A DNA stretch of 58,543 nucleotides from Actinomadura roseirufa (GTDB lineage: Bacteria; Actinomycetota; Actinomycetes; Streptosporangiales; Streptosporangiaceae): assembly GCF_900659635.1 (NCBI RefSeq), contig NZ_CAACVB010000023.1, positions 1 to 58,543 of the forward strand, in the 5' to 3' direction. The notes beneath the pieces were generated by a model that worked only from the letters and a program-made list of their open reading frames with translations, ran no database searches and was not told the origin of the DNA. The position numbers and the translations under genes were made by a program. Positions 26,793 through 35,200 of this stretch are shown here, one piece after another (position 1 is the first letter of the stretch; the number at the start of each line of letters is the position of its first letter).

Positions 26793-27734
26793 ATGATGAT
26801 CCGTGAAGGCGGCCGTCTCCTGACCGTGACGGAGATCGACCACCCGGCCCGCGACATCGTGGCCCTCCACCTGGCGGACCCGGCGGGAGACCCGCTTCCG
26901 GAGTGGGAGCCCGGCGCCCACGTCGACGTCCAGCTGATCACGCGCCATCTCCGCCAGTACTCCCTGTGCGGGCGTCCCGGCGACAGGTCCGGCTACCGCA
27001 TCGCGGTGCTCAGGGAGCGCCTGTCCCGGGGCGCGTCCGCCTACGTGCACTCGTACCTGCGCGTCGGCAGGCAGGTGCGCGTGTGGGAACCGCGCAACCA
27101 CTTCGCGCTGCGCCCGGCGGAGCGCTACGTCTTCCTGGCCGCCGGTGTCGGGATCACGCCGATCCTGCCGATGGTCATGCGGGCGCAGGACGCCGGTGTC
27201 CCGTGGAGGCTGGCCTACAGCGTCCGGACTCTGGAGGAGGCCGCGTTCCGCGATGAGCTGGCCCAGCTTGGCGGAGAGGTGACGCTGCGGGCCACGAGCA
27301 CCGAGGGCCGGCTGGACGTCCGCGAGTTCGTGGGGGCGTTCGAGGAGGGGACCGGCGTCTACTGCTGCGGCTCCCCCGGCTTCGTCGAGGCGGCGGAGGA
27401 GGCCGTGGCCGAGTGGCCGGCGGGGTCCTTCCATGTCGAACGCTTCCTTCCGGTTCCGCGGGACTTCGGCCCCTGCGAACCGTTCGAGGCCGTGTGCGCG
27501 CGCTCGCGGCTGCGGGTGCGGGTGGACGCCGGTGCCAGCCTTCTCACCGCGCTCCGGCGCGAGGGCGTGCGCGTTGCCGGCGGCTGCCTCAAGGGGGTGT
27601 GCGGCTCGTGCGCCGTCACGGTGCTGGACGGTGTTCCCCAGCACCGGGACTCCCTGCTGACCGCCGGCACGGTGGACCGCATGCACGCCTGCGTCTCCCG
27701 CGCCGTCACCCCGGAGATCGTCCTGGACGTCTAG
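26793..27734 (+). CDS. PDR/VanB-type oxidoreductase (FNR + plant-type 2Fe-2S ferredoxin)
   Basis: A 313-residue phthalate-dioxygenase-reductase-like protein. The FMN/FAD domain has RQYSLCGRPGDRSGYRIAV (residues ~54-72), and the NAD domain has FLAAGVGITPILPM. The C-terminal ferredoxin domain carries C-x4-C-x2-C (GGCLKGVCGSCAV) plus the last Cys in MHACVSRA. Such reductases pass electrons from NADH to an oxygenase or demethylase such as VanA. No Rieske oxygenase is found in this window, so the partner is either the PPOX protein or encoded elsewhere. Confidence 0.92.
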   Translation: MMIREGGRLLTVTEIDHPARDIVALHLADPAGDPLPEWEPGAHVDVQLITRHLRQYSLCGRPGDRSGYRIAVLRERLSRGASAYVHSYLRVGRQVRVWEPRNHFALRPAERYVFLAAGVGITPILPMVMRAQDAGVPWRLAYSVRTLEEAAFRDELAQLGGEVTLRATSTEGRLDVREFVGAFEEGTGVYCCGSPGFVEAAEEAVAEWPAGSFHVERFLPVPRDFGPCEPFEAVCARSRLRVRVDAGASLLTALRREGVRVAGGCLKGVCGSCAVTVLDGVPQHRDSLLTAGTVDRMHACVSRAVTPEIVLDV

Positions 27735-27761
27735 AGCCGGCTCTGAAGCAGGCGACGGAAA

Positions 27762-27793
27762 GGAGGGGGAGGCGCGCCCGCGCCTCCCCCTCC
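27762..27793. terminator. Bidirectional terminator hairpin
   Basis: A perfect 13-bp stem (GGAGGGGGAGGCG, six-base loop, CGCCTCCCCCTCC) lies between the convergent stops at 27734 and 27808. It can serve both the reductase transcript and the ABC-importer transcript. Confidence 0.75.
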
Positions 27794-27807
27794 CGCCTTC
27801 TCCGGTC

Positions 27808-28947
27808 TCACTCCTCCACGGTGGCCTCGGCGGGCGGCCGGTCGGTCGCGACGGGCGGAACCGCCGCACCGGCGACGCGCGCTGGTCCGGCCTCCGCCGG
27901 TGCGGGCGCCCGGGTCTCGACCTGCACCTCCGAGGCCCCGAGCAGTCCGCTCGGACGCCACCGGAGCATCAGGATCAAGGCGACGCCCAAGGCGGCGAAG
28001 GAGATCCCGCTGGGCGCGTGGATCTCGACGCCGGCGATCGGCACACCGCTCTCGACCTTGCGCAGCACCTCGTTGATGACGGTGATCACGGCCGTTCCGA
28101 GCAGCGCTCCGCTGATGCCGCCGACGCCGCCCACGATCGCCATGGCGATGACCAGGACGAGCTGCGGGATGTAGAACGACCCGGGCGAGAAGGCGGTGAG
28201 CAGCTGGGCGTACAGGGCCCCGGCGACACCGGTGATGAACGCCGACAGGACGAACGCCCAGAGGCGCGAGCGCAGGACCGACACCCCGGCGGCCTCCGCC
28301 GCGGCGGGCTGGTCCCGGACGGCGCGGGCCCGCAGCCCCGCCCCCGACCACTTGAACCACGCGCTCAGCGCCACCACCACGGCGAGGCTCGCGTACACCC
28401 CGATGAACGTGGTGTTCTCCGGGACGCCGAACAGCGACTGCGGGCCGCGCGTCAGCGGGGTCGCCTGGGCGAGCACGTTGCTGACGATGATCAGCAGGCC
28501 CAGGGTCGCGATGGACGCCGCCGCGCCGGACAGGCGCATGAGCGCCGGCCCGGTGAGCAGCGCGAGGAGCGCGGCGGCGGCCCCGCCGACCAGCAGCGCC
28601 GGCAGGAACCCCACCTCGGTGCCCGCCAGCGCCCCCGGCAGGTCCGGCAGGACGACCTCCTTGTCGAGGACCGGCATCGCCGCGATCCCGCCCGCGTACG
28701 CGCCGACGGCCATGAACGCGACATGGCCGAACGAGACGATGCCGGTGTTGCCGACGAACACCTGGAACCCGATCACCAGGATGGCGTTGATGCCGAAGAG
28801 CAGGACGATCTCCGCCATCGTCGGGGCCAGGAACAGCAGGCCCCCGAGCAGCGTCACCACGCCCGCCGCCAGCAGCGCCCCGGCCGTCGCGCCGAGCCGT
28901 CCGAGGAGATCGGGCGGGCTGTCACTTCGCAATGCGAGCCTGACCAT
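27808..28947 (-). CDS. livM: Branched-chain amino-acid-type ABC permease (LivM)
   Basis: A 379-residue permease with about ten membrane segments. Family marks: VGNTGIVSFGHVAFMAVGAYAGG (residues ~66-88), RARAVRDQPAAAEAAGVSVLR (cytoplasmic loop contacting the ATPase) and SFYIPQLVLVIAMAIVGGVGGISGALLG. The C-terminus has a ~40-residue Ala/Pro-rich cytoplasmic tail beyond the usual length. The ATG shares one base with the LivH stop. It is the last gene of the LivJ-G-F-H-M set. LivM-type systems import branched-chain amino acids, amides, urea or aromatic acids; substrate is inferred only from the adjacent catabolic operon. Confidence 0.93.
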   Translation of the reverse strand: MVRLALRSDSPPDLLGRLGATAGALLAAGVVTLLGGLLFLAPTMAEIVLLFGINAILVIGFQVFVGNTGIVSFGHVAFMAVGAYAGGIAAMPVLDKEVVLPDLPGALAGTEVGFLPALLVGGAAAALLALLTGPALMRLSGAAASIATLGLLIIVSNVLAQATPLTRGPQSLFGVPENTTFIGVYASLAVVVALSAWFKWSGAGLRARAVRDQPAAAEAAGVSVLRSRLWAFVLSAFITGVAGALYAQLLTAFSPGSFYIPQLVLVIAMAIVGGVGGISGALLGTAVITVINEVLRKVESGVPIAGVEIHAPSGISFAALGVALILMLRWRPSGLLGASEVQVETRAPAPAEAGPARVAGAAVPPVATDRPPAEATVEE

Positions 28948-29831
28948 CAGGCAGCCTCCGTTCTGGCGCCGCTGAGCCCGCCGGGCCGCAGCACGAGTAG
29001 GGCGATGACGACCGCGAAGACGATCGCCTGCGCGTAGGTGATCGCCCCGGACGGGAGGACGACGTTCATGGTGACCTCGATCCCGCCGAGGGCGAGGCCG
29101 CCGAGCATGGCGCCCGAGGTGCGCCCGAGGCCGCCGAGGACGATCGCGATGAACGCCTTCAGGGTGGGCTCCATGTCCGACCGCGGGGTCACCGCGCCGA
29201 CCTTGGCGAACCAGAGCAGCCCGACCACCCCGGCGATCGCGCCGCTGATCGCGAAGGCGATCATCAGGACGCGGTCGGGGCGGATCCCCATCAGGCGGGC
29301 GGTCTCGGGCGACTCCGCGGCGGCGCGCAGATGGGCGCCGAACGGGGTGCGGTGGAGCAGCCCGTAGAACGCGGCGACGACGAGGGCGCCGCTGGCGATG
29401 GTGACGACCTGCAGCACCGGGACGCGCAGCCCGCCGGCGGCGATGACGCCGGTCAGGAAGTCCGGGGTGTTCAGGACCCGGGGCTTCTCGCCGAAGACCA
29501 GGATCGCGATGTACTGGGTGATCAGGAGGACGCCGAACGAGGTGATGAGCAGGGTGATCTGCGGCGCGCCGATGAAGGGCCGGAAGGCGACCCGTCCCAT
29601 CACCACCGACAGGGCGGTGACGAACAGGACGCACAGCGGGACCACCAGGGCGAACGGCAGGCCGGCGTCGACCAGGACGCAGGCCGCGTAGCCGCCCCAC
29701 ACCAGCAGCAGCCCGTAGGCGAAGTTGATCAGGTTCATGACGCTGAACACCAGCGTCAGCCCGAGGGCGAGCAGGGCGTAGGTGGAGCCGACGCTCAGGG
29801 CGTCGAGCACGTGCTGGACGAGCGCGGTCAT
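28947..29831 (-). CDS. livH: Branched-chain amino-acid-type ABC permease (LivH)
   Basis: A 294-residue permease. It starts LVQHVLDALSVGSTYALLALGLTLVFSVMNLINFAYG, the classical LivH opening, and contains LRAAAESPETARLMGIRPDRV (coupling loop) and LKAFIAIVLGGLGRTSGAMLGGLALG. The ATG overlaps the LivF stop (ATGA) and the end overlaps the LivM start. It forms the membrane channel together with LivM. Confidence 0.94.
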   Translation of the reverse strand: MTALVQHVLDALSVGSTYALLALGLTLVFSVMNLINFAYGLLLVWGGYAACVLVDAGLPFALVVPLCVLFVTALSVVMGRVAFRPFIGAPQITLLITSFGVLLITQYIAILVFGEKPRVLNTPDFLTGVIAAGGLRVPVLQVVTIASGALVVAAFYGLLHRTPFGAHLRAAAESPETARLMGIRPDRVLMIAFAISGAIAGVVGLLWFAKVGAVTPRSDMEPTLKAFIAIVLGGLGRTSGAMLGGLALGGIEVTMNVVLPSGAITYAQAIVFAVVIALLVLRPGGLSGARTEAA

Positions 29832-30577
29832 CGGCCGGCCCCCTTGAGCCCGAAGTACGCCTCGATGAGCAGTTCGTCGGCCTTCATCTCCGCGGCGTCG
29901 CCGTCCAGGACCTTCTCGCCGAGTTTCAGGCAGCAGGCGCGGTCGACGAAGTCGAGGGCCCGCCGGGACGACTCCTCCACCACGATCAGGCTCTGCCCCG
30001 CCTCGCGGAGGCTCCGGAGCACGGTGTACACCTCGTTTCCCATCTTCGGCGCGAGGCCGAGGCAGGGCTCGTCCAGGACGAGCAGCTTCGGGGCGGCCAT
30101 CAGCGCCCTCCCGATCGCCAGCATCTGCTGCTGGCCGCCGGAGAGGTCGCATCCCCTGGCCGTCCGCCGCTCGGCCAGGACGGGGAAGGTCGTGTACACC
30201 CGGTCGAGCACGTCCCGCTCGTGCCCGCGCCGTTCGGCGGCCGACATCCGCCGGCGCAGGCAGGTGGCGCCGATCAGGAGGTTCTCCTCGATCGACAGGG
30301 TCGCGAAGATGCCGCGGCCCTCGGGGGCGAGCGCGATCCCGAGGGCGGCGCGCTCCTCGGCGGGCATGCCCGTCACGTCCTCGCCGCCGAACCGGACGGT
30401 GCCCTCCCAGGGCGCGAGCAGGCCGGAGATCACCTTCATCAGCGTCGACTTGCCCGCCCCGTTGGCGCCGAGCACGGCCACGGCCTCGCCCGGGGCGACG
30501 GTGAGGGAGACGCCCTTGAGCACCTTGGTGGCGCCGTAGCCGACCACGAGGTCCGAGACCTGGAGCAGTGGTTCCAT
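29828..30577 (-). CDS. livF: Branched-chain amino-acid-type ABC ATPase (LivF)
   Basis: A 249-residue ATPase. Walker A GANGAGKST, LivF-type PEGRGIFATLSIEENL after the Q-loop, signature LSGGQQQML, Walker B LLVLDEPCLGLAP. The ATG at 30577 is used; a GTG at 30583 that overlaps the LivG stop (GTGA) would add two residues and may be the real coupled start. It energises import together with LivG. Confidence 0.94.
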   Translation of the reverse strand: MEPLLQVSDLVVGYGATKVLKGVSLTVAPGEAVAVLGANGAGKSTLMKVISGLLAPWEGTVRFGGEDVTGMPAEERAALGIALAPEGRGIFATLSIEENLLIGATCLRRRMSAAERRGHERDVLDRVYTTFPVLAERRTARGCDLSGGQQQMLAIGRALMAAPKLLVLDEPCLGLAPKMGNEVYTVLRSLREAGQSLIVVEESSRRALDFVDRACCLKLGEKVLDGDAAEMKADELLIEAYFGLKGAGR

Positions 30578-30579
30578 GC

Positions 30580-31347
30580 TCACTCCGCCCCCAGGTACGC
30601 CGCCACGACGCGGGGTTGCTTGAACGCCTCCTGCGGCGCGCCCTCGTAGATGACTTTGCCCTCGTCGAGAACCTGGACGCGGTCGCTGATGCCGAGGACG
30701 AGGTTCATGTCGTGGTCGATGACCAGGACGCCGCATCCCCGTTCGCTCCGGATCTCGTGGATGAGTTCCTTCAGCTCCGCTGTTTCACCGTCGTTCAGCC
30801 CCGCGGCGGGCTCGTCGAGCAGGAGCACCCGCGGGTCTCCGGCGAGCGCTCGCGCGATCTCCACACGGCGTTGCGTGCCGTAGGACAGGGTGGAGACGAT
30901 CTCGCGGGCGACCTCTTCCAGGCGGAGGCTTCGCAGCAGGCCCTCCACCTCTTCCAGGGACGAGGCCCCCGAGGAGGCGTTCAGGCCCACGAGCACGTTC
31001 TCCCGCACGGTCAGCTCGCCGAACAGCTTGAGGTTCTGGAACGTCCTGGCGATGCCGCTCTTGGCGCGGCGGGCCCGGGACGCGCGAGTGATGTCCCGCC
31101 CGCCCAGCCGGATCTCGCCCTCGTCGATCCGGAGCGCCCCCGAGACGCAGTTGACGAGCGTGGTCTTGCCCGAGCCGTTCGGCCCTATCAGGCCCAGGAC
31201 CTCACCCGCCGCCAGGGCCAGGTCGGCGCCGTCCAGCGCGGTGAGCCCGGAGAACCGCTTGACCGCGCCCGTCACCCGCAGCAGCGGCGCGTCCGTGCCG
31301 GGGCCGGGACTCCGGGTCCGCGAGGCGGGCACGGGTGCCGCGCTCAC
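30580..31347 (-). CDS. livG: Branched-chain amino-acid-type ABC ATPase (LivG)
   Basis: A 255-residue ATPase. A ~20-residue Pro/Ser-rich leader precedes LLRVTGAVKRFSGLTALDGADL. Walker A is GPNGSGKTT, RTFQNLKLFGELTVRENVLVG is typical of LivG, the signature reads LSYGTQRRVEIARAL, and Walker B LLLDEPAAGLND. The GTG start overlaps the stop of the binding-protein gene (GTGA). Confidence 0.94.
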   Translation of the reverse strand: MSAAPVPASRTRSPGPGTDAPLLRVTGAVKRFSGLTALDGADLALAAGEVLGLIGPNGSGKTTLVNCVSGALRIDEGEIRLGGRDITRASRARRAKSGIARTFQNLKLFGELTVRENVLVGLNASSGASSLEEVEGLLRSLRLEEVAREIVSTLSYGTQRRVEIARALAGDPRVLLLDEPAAGLNDGETAELKELIHEIRSERGCGVLVIDHDMNLVLGISDRVQVLDEGKVIYEGAPQEAFKQPRVVAAYLGAE

Positions 31348-32597
31348 GACGCCTCGTTCCTCATCGCGGTGGCGTTGTAGACGGTGACGGACCCGGGCTT
31401 GCCGCCGTCGAGCCCGACGATCGTGGGGCTCCAGACGGCGTAGCCGTCCTGCCAGTGGTCGAGGGTGCCGCCGGGGACCTTGAGGCCGCGCTGTTCGCGC
31501 ATCGCCTTGGCGGCCGACGCGGCGTCGGTGACGTCCTTGCGCTGGAGGGCGGCGTCGACCGCCAGGAAGGTCTGGTAGGCGCCGGGGGCGTTGGCCTGCT
31601 CGGGGAAGTGCCCGAACATCTTCTGGTACGCCTCGGCGAACTTGGTGATGGCCGGATCGGTCTTCCGGTCGGTGTCCGCCCCGTCGAAGTAGACCTGGGC
31701 GGCGTAGTAGATCGCGTCCGCCCGGCCGGTCCCGACGAGCTTGGGCAGTTCCCGGGTCTGCAGGGTGATGTTGCCGAGCACCGGCTTGTCCACGCCGGCG
31801 GCCCGCAGCTGCTTGACGAACGTGCCGACCGCAGGGAAGACCGCCAGGGCCTGGACGACGTCGGGGTCGGCGGCCTTGATCTTGGAGATGGTGGCGCTGA
31901 AGTCGGATTGCCCGCCGAGCGAGTCGACGCGGTCGGCCCCGCTCACCTTGCCCCCGCCGCTCTCGTACAGCTTCCGGTAGGCGGTGTCCTGCTCGGTGAA
32001 GTAGGCCAGGCCTGGGTCGAGCACCTGGAAGGTCGTCCGCCACTTGCGTTCCAGGGAGAACTTGGCCTGTGCCAGCCCCAGCTCGGTGGTGGTGATCCCG
32101 CCGCTGAAGAAGCGGTCGCCGACGGCCTTGCCGAAGACGGTCGAGGAGGCCGCGAGCGACAGGGTCAGCAGTCCCTCCCGCTGGCCGATGCGGGCGGCGG
32201 CGACGCCGGTGTCGAAGTCGTCGGCGACGACCAGGATCTGGGCGCCCTTGGCGACCAGCGACCGCGCGACCTGCGCGGCGATCGCGGGGTCGGACTTGGT
32301 GTCGCCGGTGATGGTCTGGATCTGGCAGCCCTTGATGCCGCCCCGGGCGTTGATCTCCTGGATCGCGACCTGGAGCCCGCGCTTGCCGGCGACGTCGAAG
32401 AACGAGGCGAACCCGCTGTCCGCCTTGGCGACGCCGACCAGGATCTTCCCGTCCTTGCAGGCGAGGGAGCCCGCGCCGCCTCCCTTGCGGGCCGAGGCGG
32501 TCGAGCACGCCGCCGTCCCGGCCAGCGCCCCGACCAGCGTCGCCCCGGCGGCCATCAGCACCGGCCACCGGCGCCTCATGAGGTGTGGATGCGACAT
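31344..32597 (-). CDS. Branched-chain amino-acid-type ABC substrate-binding lipoprotein
   Basis: A 417-residue periplasmic-binding-protein-like lipoprotein (Peripla_BP_6). The start at 32597 follows GGAGGGG; an ATG at 32621 is possible. The signal peptide RRRWPVLMAAGATLVGALAGTAAC ends in a lipobox Cys. The mature part opens KILVGVAKADSGFASFFDVAGKRGLQVAIQEINARGGIKG, the LivJ-like fold, with VGDRFFSGGITTTE and QANAPGAYQTFLAVDAAL later. It heads the importer operon. A promoter (TTGACC-N17-TAGCGT) with a GTGAGCTCAC palindrome lies upstream. Its ligand is presumably the substrate of the neighbouring catabolic operon. Confidence 0.92.
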   Translation of the reverse strand: MSHPHLMRRRWPVLMAAGATLVGALAGTAACSTASARKGGGAGSLACKDGKILVGVAKADSGFASFFDVAGKRGLQVAIQEINARGGIKGCQIQTITGDTKSDPAIAAQVARSLVAKGAQILVVADDFDTGVAAARIGQREGLLTLSLAASSTVFGKAVGDRFFSGGITTTELGLAQAKFSLERKWRTTFQVLDPGLAYFTEQDTAYRKLYESGGGKVSGADRVDSLGGQSDFSATISKIKAADPDVVQALAVFPAVGTFVKQLRAAGVDKPVLGNITLQTRELPKLVGTGRADAIYYAAQVYFDGADTDRKTDPAITKFAEAYQKMFGHFPEQANAPGAYQTFLAVDAALQRKDVTDAASAAKAMREQRGLKVPGGTLDHWQDGYAVWSPTIVGLDGGKPGSVTVYNATAMRNEAS

Positions 32598-32640
32598 GAC
32601 CCCTCCAGGTTCGATCGACATGCGTGCACATGTTCGCGAA

Positions 32641-32677
32641 GTGAGCTCACGCTAACGTGCGGGTTTTCCGCGGTCAA
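32641..32677 (-). promoter_or_regulatory. Promoter and palindromic operator of the ABC-importer operon
   Basis: Minus strand: -35 TTGACC (32672-32677), 17-base spacer, -10 TAGCGT (32649-32654). The perfect palindrome GTGAGCTCAC (32641-32650) overlaps the downstream edge of the -10. Its TGAGC/GCTCA half-sites match those at 26070 and 42.2 kb. The start codon is about 45 bases further on, with a good ribosome-binding site. Confidence 0.55.
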
Positions 32678-32873
32678 GGTTGTCGACTCTCTGACATCAC
32701 TGCAGGAAGCAGGGTCAATATAGGCGACCGGCGAGCCCTCGAAGCCATCAGAGGATTCACCATACGATCGCCCATTCATTTTCAATGCGCTATCGGTCCC
32801 CGGTGGGACGGGGAGTGGCCCGCCTCGCCCGGCAGGCCGTGCCCGCCGATGGGGGCCGGATGCCCGCGTCATC

Positions 32874-33707
32874 TCAGCCCCGCCCGTCCAGGCCCAGGGA
32901 CGCGCGGAGCTCGGACACCCGCCGGCGGGCTCCGTCGGCGTCCCCGGGAGGCAGCCAGAAGACGCATCGGTGCACCCCGGCCTCCGCGTAGCGCGGGACA
33001 TCGGCGGGGTCGGCGCCGTAGACGGTCACCGGCGCGTCCGCCCACCCCGCGGCGCGCGCCCGCTCGCGGTACTCCGCGATGCGGTCGACCAGGCCGGGGG
33101 ACGGTTCGGGCAGCCACTCGGTCCCGTAGGCCAGGACGCGGTCCACGACGGTGGGGCCGTTGCCGCCGATGAGGACCGGGACCGGGGACTGGACGGGCTT
33201 GGGCCACGCCTGGATGCGGTCGAAGGCCACATGGGGTCCCTCGTACGTGGCGACGTCCTCGGCCCATATCGCTCGCATCGCCTTGATCCGGTCCGCCATC
33301 ACCGACAGGCGCCGCCGGGGGTCGGTGCCGTGGTTCTGCATCTCCTCGCGGTTCCACCCCGCCGCGACGCCGAACAGGAACCGGCCGCCGGACAGGTGGT
33401 CCAGCGTCGCGACCTCCTTCGCCGTGGTGATCGGATCTCGCTGGGAGACCAGGCAGATGCCGGTGCCGACCCGCAGGGCGCGGGTCGCGCAGGCCGCGGC
33501 CGTCAGCGCGACGAACGGGTCGAGTGTCCGCGCGTACTCGGGAGGAACGTCACCGCCCTCCGGCTTGAAATGCGCCGTGCGCTCGACGGGCATGTGCGTG
33601 TGCTCCGGAAAGAACAGCGACTCGAACCCGCCGTCCTCGGCGAGCTGGGCGAGATCCGCGGGCGTCAGGCCCTGATCCGTCGCGAAGACGGCGAGACCGA
33701 ACTTCAT
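32874..33707 (-). CDS. LLM-class F420-dependent-type oxidoreductase
   Basis: A 277-residue luciferase-like TIM barrel. MKFGLAVFATDQGLTPADLAQLAEDGGFESLFFPEHTHMP, then LRVGTGICLVSQRDPITTAKEVATLDHLSGGRFLFGVAAGWNREEM, then PVPVLIGGNGPTVVDRVLAYG match the TIGR03619-type F420 subfamily. Such enzymes reduce or oxidise with F420H2 or FMNH2; the substrate is unknown. It is the last gene in the catabolic operon read from 42180, 185 bases after the E2 gene, so it may have its own ribosome-binding site but no separate promoter was identified. Confidence 0.9.
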   Translation of the reverse strand: MKFGLAVFATDQGLTPADLAQLAEDGGFESLFFPEHTHMPVERTAHFKPEGGDVPPEYARTLDPFVALTAAACATRALRVGTGICLVSQRDPITTAKEVATLDHLSGGRFLFGVAAGWNREEMQNHGTDPRRRLSVMADRIKAMRAIWAEDVATYEGPHVAFDRIQAWPKPVQSPVPVLIGGNGPTVVDRVLAYGTEWLPEPSPGLVDRIAEYRERARAAGWADAPVTVYGADPADVPRYAEAGVHRCVFWLPPGDADGARRRVSELRASLGLDGRG

Positions 33708-33892
33708 CGAGAACTCCTGAGGAAAGGGTCCAGCGCTCGCATGGCGTTCGGGCGCCGTGCGAGTCCCTGATGCGTGATGTGAATGACGTGATGTGAATGG
33801 CGTGATGTGAGTGATCGGCGCGCCGGGTTCGGCCGGGTGTGCCCGGTGCGTCCCGTGGGGCGGTCTCCCGGCCGGTTCCGGGAGACCGCCGC

Positions 33893-35164
33893 TCAGCCGC
33901 CGAGACCGGCGGCCGGCCTGCCCAGGTGCGCGGTCACCGCCGCCAGGAAGCGCGCCGCGTCGGCACCGTCGATCAACCGGTGGTCGTAGGTGAGCGCCAG
34001 GTGGAGCATCGATCGCACGGCGACGACCTCGCCGAGCACCGGGTGCGCCACGGCCACGGGCCTCCTGGTGACCGCGCCCGCGCCGAGGACCGCGACCTGG
34101 GGCTGCGCGATGACGGCGGTGGAGAACAGCGCCCCCTCCGCGCTCCGGTCGTCCAGCGTGAACGTCGCGCCGTTCAGGTGCTCGGGGGCGAGGCGTCCGG
34201 TCCGCGCCCGGTCGCCGAGATCGTCGATCGCGCGGGCCAGCCCGGCGAGGTTGAGGTCCCCGGCGTTCCGGACGACCGGCGAGACCGGCCCCCGCGGCGT
34301 GCCGACGGTGATCGCGAGGTGCGTCCCGTCCGGGTGGACGATCTCCTTCCGGTCCAGGTCGGCGCGCGCCCCGAGGATGGGGTGCGCCCTGAGCGCGCTC
34401 AACGCGGCGAGGGCGAGGAACGCCCGCAGGGTCAGGTCCACGCCCTCGCGTGCGTGGAAGGACGCCGCGGCCGCCTCGCACGACCGGACGGCCTCGGTGA
34501 CGTCGGCCTCCACGACGGTGGTCAGGTGCGCGCTGGTGCGCAGCGACTCCAGCGCGCTCGCGGCGAAGGCCCGCCGCGCCGGGCCGATCTCCACGACCGT
34601 CCCTGCCCGCGGCTGCTCGGCGGGTGCCCGTTCGGCGACTGGGGCCGGCGGAGCGGGCGCCTCCTGGGGACCGCGCGGCGAACGCGCGGCTCTCAGGACG
34701 TCGTCCCTCCGGATCCGGTCCCCGCTTCTGCCCGGCCGCAGCGAAGCCAGGTCGACTCCGTGCTCACGCGCGAGCGTGCGGACGAAAGGCGTCACGTACG
34801 TCCCGGATCCCGCCGCTCGGTGGTCCCGAGCGGATGCCACCGGGTGCGGAACGGACACGGCGGGTCGCGGTGCCCGCGCCGGTCGCGGAGCGGGAGGCGG
34901 AGGCGGCGGCGCCTCGCTCGACGGCACCGCTTCACGAATCACCGCGAGCTGTGTGCCGGTTTCGACCGTCTCGTCCTCTTGGACGAGGATCGAGTGGAGG
35001 ATTCCCGCGGCCGGCGAGGGGATCTCGGTGTCCACCTTGTCGGTCGACACCTCCAGCAGGGGTTCGTCGGCCTCGACGGACTCCCCCACGCCTTTCAGCC
35101 AGCGGGTGACGGTGCCCTCGGTGACGCTCTCACCGAGTTGCGGCATGGTGACGGGGACTGCCAT
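33893..35164 (-). CDS. 2-oxoacid dehydrogenase E2 (dihydrolipoamide acyltransferase)
   Basis: A 423-residue E2 with three modules: one lipoyl domain (residues 1-80, lipoylated Lys43 in VSTDKVDTEIPSPAAG); a Pro/Ala-rich linker; a peripheral-subunit-binding domain (~TYVTPFVRTLAREHGVDLASL...GDRIRRDDVL, 115-150); and the acyltransferase domain ending TYDHRLIDGADAARFL with catalytic His395 and Asp. It transfers the acyl group made by E1 to CoA. E1 alpha and beta genes lie upstream in the same operon, separated by the hydantoinase pair. No E3 (dihydrolipoamide dehydrogenase) is in the window, so the housekeeping E3 is presumably used. Confidence 0.93.
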   Translation of the reverse strand: MAVPVTMPQLGESVTEGTVTRWLKGVGESVEADEPLLEVSTDKVDTEIPSPAAGILHSILVQEDETVETGTQLAVIREAVPSSEAPPPPPPAPRPARAPRPAVSVPHPVASARDHRAAGSGTYVTPFVRTLAREHGVDLASLRPGRSGDRIRRDDVLRAARSPRGPQEAPAPPAPVAERAPAEQPRAGTVVEIGPARRAFAASALESLRTSAHLTTVVEADVTEAVRSCEAAAASFHAREGVDLTLRAFLALAALSALRAHPILGARADLDRKEIVHPDGTHLAITVGTPRGPVSPVVRNAGDLNLAGLARAIDDLGDRARTGRLAPEHLNGATFTLDDRSAEGALFSTAVIAQPQVAVLGAGAVTRRPVAVAHPVLGEVVAVRSMLHLALTYDHRLIDGADAARFLAAVTAHLGRPAAGLGG

Positions 35165-35200
35165 GCGCGGAGCCCTCTCTCGGGAAGCCTCGGAAGGCGG